The translations under genes and the position numbers were made by a program. This document shows, piece after piece, positions 57,451 to 64,000 of a DNA stretch of 64,000 bases (position 1 is the first letter of the stretch; each line of letters begins with the position of its first letter). The notes below the pieces were generated by a model that saw nothing but the letters and a program-made list of their open reading frames with translations, did no database searches and was not told the DNA's origin. Source of the stretch: Cenococcum geophilum 1.58 (taxonomy: Eukaryota; Ascomycota; Dothideomycetes; Gloniales; Gloniaceae); contig KV748190.1 of the NCBI GenBank assembly GCA_001692895.1, positions 1,637,645-1,701,644 of the forward strand, read 5' to 3'.

Positions 57451-60393
57451 GAGCCCGTTTAGGTGTTGTAAATTCAGAGCAATATTACGCGACCGTCCAG
57501 AAGTACCGATCTAACACAAATTATGTACCTTTTCGCCCAAAATCGCGTGCGAAAGTACTCGGGGGCGGTCGCTGCGCGACCTCGTGCGGGGTTCGGGCGC
57601 GTTATCAGCAGGGGTGGCCCTAACCTCGTATTAACCCGGGTCGTAACCGCGCCAAATCAGCCCCCCCAATATGTGATAGATATTGTACGGCTGCACATCT
57701 ATCTAAAGACCACGTCTGTCCTACCTATATAGTAGGGGGCAGGCCTTGCAAGCATACTACCCCTCTTTACATCAATTGTAAAGAAAAACACTTTACTAAT
57801 AGTAAAGACTGCGAAGTTCTTAAAGCAGCTAAACTAGTACATAGTACTAGTGTAGAAGATTCTATAGAAGAATAAAAATTAATAAAATTCTAGAAGGAGG
57901 TACCTCCTACTAGGCTTCTAGGTAAAAGATATTAGAAAGTAAAAGGATAGAAATAAATTGCAAAAGGACAGGGACAGGGACAGGGACAGGGGTTAGGATT
58001 TCTTATAGTTTTTCCTACTATTTTCTCATTCCCTAGTAGTTATAGTATCTTAGTATTTTACTAGGAAACTATAAACTCCTAGTTTAGGGGTTTATAAACT
58101 ACTAGGACATAGCCACTAGTATATATTAAGCTGCCTAGAAAGGATTTATATATATAGAACTATAGCGCCATAGCCTAAGGCTGCATGTGTAGTATTATAC
58201 GTAGTATAATATAATGGACAAAAATAAATAAATAAATAGATTTAACCCCTATTTTATAATAAGATAGGTATAGAGCCTAGTATAGGTAATAGCCCTTCTA
58301 AAATAGATACTCTATAGGGAACTACTAGATAGGTTACGGAGATATTATAAAAAGGTGGCGATCTTAAGGATCTTATAAGATACTTTAACCGTTATAGGCT
58401 ACTCTAGCTTAAGCAATACGTAGAGAGTATGCTATAATACCTTAAACGTTGTGTTAAAGAATTCCCTACCCTTTACTAACTACTATAGCGCGCGATACTA
58501 GCTAGAAGTATTTTGAGGGAGCCCTAGAACCTACCTAACTATAATATAAAGGATAAACATAACCCTAATCTATTAAATATTCCGTTAGGCCTAAGGGACT
58601 TACTAAGGGTATTTTTAGGTAAGTAGGCTAAACTCCTTACGCAGAACTTAGGATATAATTATATAATTAATTTAAAAGAAGGTAAGTAGTCGCTAAACCT
58701 TTTTATCTATAACCTCTTTTATAAAGAGCTTAAGATTCTATAAAAATACCTTAATAGCTTATTAGAAAAGGGATAAATTTAGCCTAGTAAGTTACTGGTA
58801 GGCGTACTAATTCTTTTTATCTTAAAACTAAATAGAACTATAAGGCTATATATAAACTATTACGGCCTTAATAAGATTATAATTAAGAACCGTTACCTAT
58901 TACTACTAGTTAGTAAAATACTAAATTAACTATTTAGGGCGAAGGTTTTTATAAAGCTAGATTTATAAGACGCTTATTATAAGCTCTATGTTAAAAAAGG
59001 AGATAAGTAAAAGACAGCTTTTAAAACCTAATACGGCCACTTTAAGTATCTAGTAATGTCTTTTAGGCTAGCTAATACGCCTATAATATTCTAATTATAT
59101 ATTTATAGGGCCTTAGGGGGACAAGTTAACTATATATATATTATCTATCTAAATAATATCCTAATCTATTTAGAAGATAAGGATTAGCATAAGTAATACA
59201 TCCGCGAAGTACTAGAATGTTTAGATAATTAGGGCCTCTACGCTAAGGCGTTAGAGTATATCTTTAATACTAAGTAGGTTATGTTCCTAGGTTATATTAT
59301 AAAGCCTATAAGCGTAATTATAAACCTAGCATAGGTATAAATAATCTAAAAGTGGCCGGAGCTAGAGAGCTACTAGGATATTTAAGTATTTTTAGGCTTT
59401 ACTAATTTCTATAGGCGCTTTATCTATAACTACTTAGACATTACCTAATATCTATCTAACTATATTATGGAAGCTTTTTAAAACCTAGTTTAAGAAGTAA
59501 AGAGTTTAAAAGTAAAAAAGAAGAAAACTAAAAAGGGACTAACTAAATAGTATAAACTATAGTTATAGCCTAGAAAGGTTTAGGAGGCCTTTTAAAAACT
59601 ATATATAAAGTTTATAGAAGCTTTATTACTACAGCATTTTAACCTAAATTAGCTATTAATAATAATTACTAATATATTAAAATTTGCTTTTATTAGTATT
59701 CTATTATAACCTAATAGGTATCTAGATACTACCCAGCTCTATTAAAAACTAGTAGTATTCTATAATAGAAAATTCTAGGGGCCTAAAGTTAGGTAATATA
59801 CCCATAATAAGAAACTACTAGTTATAGTTAACTGCTTTAAATAGTAGCGATATTACCATAAGCACATAAGCTATACCACCTGTATACTTTTAGATTATTA
59901 TAATTTATACTACTTTATAACTACAAAGGAGCTTATACTTTAATAGGCTAAATAGGTAAAGAAGCTTACGCGATTTAATTTTAAGATTAAATATAAGCTA
60001 TAGGAGAATAACCCTACTAATAGACTGTTACAACGGCTAGATTATACTAAAGGCTTTAAAACAGAAGAAGAAAAATAGATAATAGATATCTTACTCCCTA
60101 TATTATAGAACAAGCTCCGGATATAGAATACTTAAGTACTTATAGCTCTATATACTAAGTCTTAGGCAGTATAAACCCTATAAACTTTTATTAACATTTT
60201 AGCTAGTACCTAGTTTAGAGCTAATAAGGGTTTAAATATACCTAAATAGGACGCCTTTAATACATTCTTGGAACCTAGTAATATATTACCCCTAATTACT
60301 AAGCTATCCCCTTAAACTAATAGTAAAGCTATAGAGTATTTAGAACTTAGAGCCCTATAATAATTAAAGGACTTTAATCTTATAGCGGCCTTC

Positions 60394-60430
<37 letters not shown>

Positions 60431-60554
60431 GTTACAAGATCTATAGTACTATTTAGTCTTATACTTAAAGTAGTATAGAATAAAATAGCTTTTACTTAAA
60501 AACTATCTAAAAGGTTAACGGATTTTTATCTATAAGGTATAATAAAGGGATGCT

Positions 60555-61701
60555 GTTAGGAACACCAAAATCGAGATCCGACCCATACGGTCCTATGGGG
60601 GTTCCTTTCCGTCTCATCTTGTCCGCATGGCCAAGCTGAGAGTGAGGATCTCGTCTGTTACTGATGCAGCAGCGTTACGTTGTGGCTAGAGGGGGCCTTC
60701 GAATACTCAACCCTTAACGCCGTCAGAACAGCAGAGTTTTCATAGGCCTTGGCGCCAGACCAGTTAAAAAGACGACTCCAGAAAAGCGACTTCTGCACCC
60801 CCATGCGGTGGAGCCCGGGAACCTAGCAGCTACTATTAATGTTCCATTTGGATCGTGTTAATAGACTACCAGAGCGAACGCAGAGACGTGTATACGGCTG
60901 CGCAGCGCCTGCGCAGCGACGTAGTGGTGGTGCAAAGGTTTTTTTACTGAGGGGTGAGCCTCAGTAAAAAGGTTAAACACCGCTACTACGTCTCTAATAT
61001 ATATATTTGGACATTAAATCGACAAGTATTATCCCTTCGGCGTACCCCCTCCCTCCTACGAATACTACATATACCGCATAGCATCTATATACATACACAA
61101 GCAATCCGCGCCCTAAGCGTAGCAGAGGCCCCCTATTTTAATATTATCCGGCAACCTAGGTATCTAGTTATAGGGATTAGGCCCCCTATTAAATACTAGA
61201 TTATCCTCCTACACCTCACAAATAGGTGTAAGGGCCTAGGTTTAGGCCCTAGGGCAAAAGCGATACCAAGTTATATACACCCTGTTGTAGAAACCCTTTA
61301 ATGGAGGAGTGGATAAGAGACCTTAGCATGCAGGCCCGGGCGGAACGCAAGTGTTATTCATCAGGAGATATTTATAGGAGACTTGGAAAAGGAGCTAGGG
61401 ATAGGCACACGACTTAGACAAGCAAGATATAAATATAGCAAAGATGGTTCAAATGGCAGATGGGGCAAGATAGGTATTTAGACACTCCTGTGTAAAGGGA
61501 GTCTCAAAGCAGCAACCTAACAGTGTTTTTCCTCCCGTTAATGTAGTATGGATGTTATCTGGAATATTACCTCTCACGTCTCCCCTGGGGGTTTTTTGTA
61601 CACTTAAAAATGGGGTTTTCTCAGTAAAGAGGTTTTTCCCATAGGAATTAGTCTGTGTGGACCCATTAGGGGGACCAGGTCGGACGGTAAATTGAATCTT
61701 A
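60555..61701. mobile_element. Unclassified GC-richer insertion of 1,147 bp with 17-bp target duplication
   Basis: The 17-bp word tataataaagggatgct occurs at 60,538-60,554 and 61,702-61,718, and the Ty3 pol sequence continues across it. The insert starts GTTAGGAACACC and ends AATTGAATCTTA. It lacks obvious terminal inverted repeats (only a TCCGACC/GGTCGGA pair 20-30 bp inside the ends) and has no poly(A) tail. It is much less TA-decayed than the host element. One short open frame (60,954-61,199) has no recognised domain. A long hairpin sits at 60,918-60,992. Confidence 0.7.
60918..60992. repeat. Long interrupted hairpin with about 27 bp of paired arm
   Basis: The outer arms GACGTAGTGGTGGTG (60,918-60,932) and CACCGCTACTACGTC (60,978-60,992) pair with two mismatches. 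The inner arms TTTTTACTGAGG (60,941-60,952) and CCTCAGTAAAAA (60,959-60,970) pair perfectly around a 6-base loop. A related CTCAGTAAAGAGG word recurs near 61,619. Confidence 0.85.
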
Positions 61702-63180
61702 TATAATAAAGGGATGCTTTCTATACTATCTTTAATGCGGAAGTAAACTAGAAATATAACGGAAAGGAAGCTGCTAGGCGCTACTATTAGGAACTAGACC
61801 TAATAGGCCTACTATATAGATCTAGTAAGGTTTAGGTACTATAAAAAGTAAATCTATAATAGAAGATTCTTATAAAGAATTATAATAATCCTTTAGGCGG
61901 CCACTATAGTTAAGCTAAGATAGTAGAATTACTTTAGCATAAATATTATTAGCTAAAGCTTAATTAGGAAGCAAAGGAGTATTAGCTGCTATAAGAAGTA
62001 TTAAGTATATAAAATCTAAAGGCATAAGCTATAGGGTTTACTTAAATTAGTTCCCCCTACTAGTAAGCTATAGTAATATTACGCCATAGACTTTATTACA
62101 GATCCCCCACTATCTAAAGATAGCTGAGGATAAACATATAATTTAGTTCTTATACTTATTAATACGTTTTTAAAGTACGTCTAATACCTTTTTATTAATA
62201 AGACGATTAATATATAAGCGCTTACCAGCCTAATTAAGGGAAAATACTTTTATAAAGTAGACTAGCTATACTTTATTATTACTAATAAGGGCAGAGTCTT
62301 TATAAGCCAGTGCTAGTTAGATCTATACTTTTATTTAAAGATAGACTACTATTATAGTATGGCTTTCTATTTATAAACGGACGGGTAAATAAAATGCTAG
62401 AACTAGGAACTAGAGTCTTACCTATAAATATATTTAAACTACGAGTATGATAACTAGTATAAGCTACTTCTATACGCGGAGTATGCTTATAATTTAAAGT
62501 AATATATATCGCAGAAGTATATACTAATTTAGATTGCCTATAGCGTCCAACTATTTAGGTTTAATAATATACTTAGTAATTACTAGCTAAGGCCGTATAA
62601 TTAATTATAGGATCTTACTAAAAAGTTTAAGGATATCTACTAAAGAGTATAAGAATACCTCTAGGAATGAAAAGAGTAATAAAAATATATAAAGTAGAGC
62701 CTATAAAATACCTAAGAGCAGTAAAGACTCTAGTATAACCGCAAATACTAGAATAAGTATTTTAGAGTAGGCGATAAGGTTCTATTATATTTAGCAAATA
62801 TTAAAACCTATTAACTATTAAAGAAGCTTAATATAAGATATCTACGTCCCTTTTAAGTTAAGAAACAAATTAGTAAGCTAGCCTACTATTTCTAGCTACT
62901 CCCATTTATAGCCTATATATATTTAATATTTAATATAAACTTACTAGAGCTATAGTATAGACTACCGCTAAAAAATAACTTCCGTCTAGGCCTAATTAAA
63001 TACCTTAAGGTAGTAGGTAAGCGGTATAAGGTTAAAGCTATATTATGCTATAAGTTTATTAAAAACAAGCTTTAATATAAAGTTAAATAGTTAGGCTAGC
63101 CCGCTAAGGACTTTATATAGGAACTAGAGGATTACTTTAATTATTATAAAGATATTTTAAAAGAATATTAGGACTAAGAT

Positions 63181-64000
63181 TCGTAATCTATAAATTATAA
63201 AAACCGCTCTAATATTATGGTGTTATTGCAATCTATAAAGAAAGCTTATAGTAGACTATAAGAGGCCCTAAAGAGTAAATAGGTTAAATCGGATATAGAA
63301 TAAATAGGCTCCGGAAACTATAAGGATTAGGGCTACGGCCTAAGGTAGAATAGGTCCTTAGCCTTTTTATATATATAGTATAGAATTAATAGGACATTTT
63401 ACTAGAATCGCATTCCTATTAATTAATCTATACCAAAAATATTGTTTTTAGAGCTCCTAAGCCCTTTTAAAAAGCCTTTTAAGGCCTTCCTAAGCACCTA
63501 ATTAAGGTCCTTAATTACTACTATATATAAAAATAAATCTTAAATACCTAATCTAAAAAGCTACTATGCCTTATCCTTAGGAGTAGGATTAGTATCTATT
63601 AGGCTACTAAGTGATAGCTAACGAGAATAAGATCTAAACCCTTTAGTAGGGGTATAAGTGGGCATAAAAGCAGGAGTAGGATAATGAGGTATAGCTAAGG
63701 TAGAGATTCTTAAATGCTTAATATTAATATTAAGTCCAAACTAATATTAATAAAGCTCTTATGGTATAAGCTTATAGTTAATAAAAATACGCTTAAGTCT
63801 AGAACCACTAAGACCTTACTATAGCAACTATTAGTTACCTATTTACTAGGTACCCAAAGGGTAACCTACCTAATAACGTATTATATTATACTCTTTTAAA
63901 ACTTAACGCGTATATACAAACTCCTTCTTATAATAAGCGGCGACCTTCTTCTTATTACCTCCATCTTTTACCCTATCCTTAGTATACCAGCCTTACTCTT
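63181..64000. other. Decayed sequence after the Ty3 chromodomain, nothing recognised
   Basis: TA-rich, with stops in all frames. It might include the 3' untranslated part of the Ty3 element, but no LTR-like start, purine tract or target duplication was found before the window ends. Confidence 0.3.

Larger units (their letters stand above)
54190..57730 (+). mobile_element. Crypton-like element (tyrosine recombinase with GCR1_C-type domain) inside the LINE
   Basis: About 3.5 kb separates two parts of the LINE ORF1. The ends (54,190-54,440 and 57,490-57,720) are GC- and CpG-rich non-coding DNA with C-runs. The coding part starts at an ATG at 54,579 (MESFKNLLTLRS) and reads on the plus strand to about 57,170: an N-terminal WEDWCARLEG region, a Lys/Arg-rich linker, a central Ndc10/tyrosine-recombinase-like region (about 55.3-56.4 kb), a repetitive Ser/Pro/Ala linker (56.58-56.77 kb), and a C-terminal domain with GLAGRPLIKALN and SRRRRIIKDIRRRV resembling GCR1_C. 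These are traits of fungal Cryptons. Multiple stops show decay. Exact ends and a target duplication could not be fixed. Confidence 0.7.
37478..58236 (+). mobile_element. LINE (ORF1-type segment and 3' tail), split by two large insertions
   Basis: The 10-bp word tagatttaac at 37,468-37,477 and 58,237-58,246 flanks the unit and fits a LINE target duplication. The right copy follows an A-rich tail (AAAAATAAATAAATAAA). The LINE itself is in three pieces totalling about 1.9-2.0 kb: 37,478-38,130, then 53,390 to about 54,190, then about 57,730-58,236. The pieces read as a nucleic-acid-binding ORF1-type protein: Ser/Pro-rich start, a middle part with KPILASIARTKGKQNILLTT and FLGEEGSKLLKEEIKTFN, and a CCHC-like zinc knuckle near 57,750 (CKHTTPLYINC then KHFTNSKDC). 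I see no ORF2. Several TAG codons interrupt it. The 3' end is shared with the insertion at 26,318. Confidence 0.75.
58247..63180 (+). mobile_element. Older Ty3/gypsy pol region with chromodomain, partial fossil
   Basis: Plus-strand Ty3/gypsy pol remains: protease-to-RT linker about 58.3-58.7 kb, reverse transcriptase about 58.75-59.4 kb, RNase H about 59.6-60.0 kb, integrase about 61.7-62.5 kb, and a chromodomain about 63.0-63.17 kb. Interrupted at 60,555-61,701 by a later insertion. Neither LTR was found: the left side is cut by the LINE (its left flank is 37,467) and the right side shows no clear LTR before the window ends. Very heavily decayed, with many dozens of breaks; the oldest layer of the nest by position. 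Confidence 0.8.

Noticed and set aside
61430-61470. tRNA-like B box (GGTTCAAATGG)
   Set aside because: The consensus is incomplete, and no A box or cloverleaf could be drawn around it. No tRNA or rRNA gene was seen anywhere in the window.
60552-61523. LTR running from TGTTAGG to CCTAACA in the GC-rich insertion
   Set aside because: The flanks of these two words do not match, whereas a 17-bp duplication at 60,538 and 61,702 fixes different ends.

Overview
This window looks like part of a filamentous ascomycete genome (Pezizomycotina, probably Eurotiomycetes). The evidence is Zn2Cys6 regulators with fungal-type short introns, a fungal fumarylacetoacetase, a FunK1-type kinase fossil, and about 50 kb of TpA-rich, C-to-T/G-to-A decayed transposon sequence. 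That decay looks like repeat-induced point mutation (RIP). The species was not identified.

Layout. (1) About 1-14,300 is ordinary gene-bearing DNA: a large intron-poor Zn2Cys6 regulator (+, 1086-4394), a divergent protein kinase (+, 5892-7646), a broken alpha/beta-hydrolase (-, about 8501-9300), a three-exon Zn2Cys6 regulator (-, 9448-11813) with a perfect in-frame 81-bp tandem duplication, and a three-exon fumarylacetoacetase (-, 12377-13724) whose first intron appears to be GC-AG. The last three lie on one strand and may be what is left of a small aromatic or keto-acid catabolic cluster; that is inference. (2) From about 14,300 to the end there is no intact gene, only layered mobile elements and decayed genes.

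The repeat block can be dissected through target-site duplications (TSDs). A chromodomain Ty3 element lies at 17,925-24,093 (TSD gtcct). A minus-strand LINE-type insertion lies at 26,318-29,445 and carries a 13-copy, 35-bp hairpin minisatellite. Decayed FunK1 kinase and DUF3435 (tyrosine-recombinase-like) genes lie at about 31.5-33.5 and 34.7-36.8 kb. The most deeply nested part runs from 37.5 to 63.2 kb. An old Ty3 pol region (about 58.2-63.2 kb) abuts a LINE (37,478-58,236). That LINE was itself split by a 15.25-kb Ty3 element (38,131-53,384, TSD ctaac) and by a Crypton-like tyrosine-recombinase element (about 54.19-57.73 kb). The 15-kb Ty3 element was in turn hit by a Ty1/copia element (38,933-45,295, TSD atatc), a near-perfect foldback MITE (47,361-47,786, TSD TA), a hAT transposon (48,024-50,350, 8-bp TSD) and a GC-rich, undecayed solo LTR (51,632-51,791, TSD ttaag). 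A further GC-rich insertion of 1,147 bp with a 17-bp TSD (60,555-61,701) interrupts the outer Ty3 pol.

I found no clear new biological system. The items most worth checking are the regulator/fumarylacetoacetase pair with its odd splice site, the copia LTR with five ACGCGT boxes, the hairpin minisatellite, and the undecayed 60.6-61.7 kb insertion. All alignments were done by eye, so percentages and outer boundaries are approximate except where a TSD fixes them.
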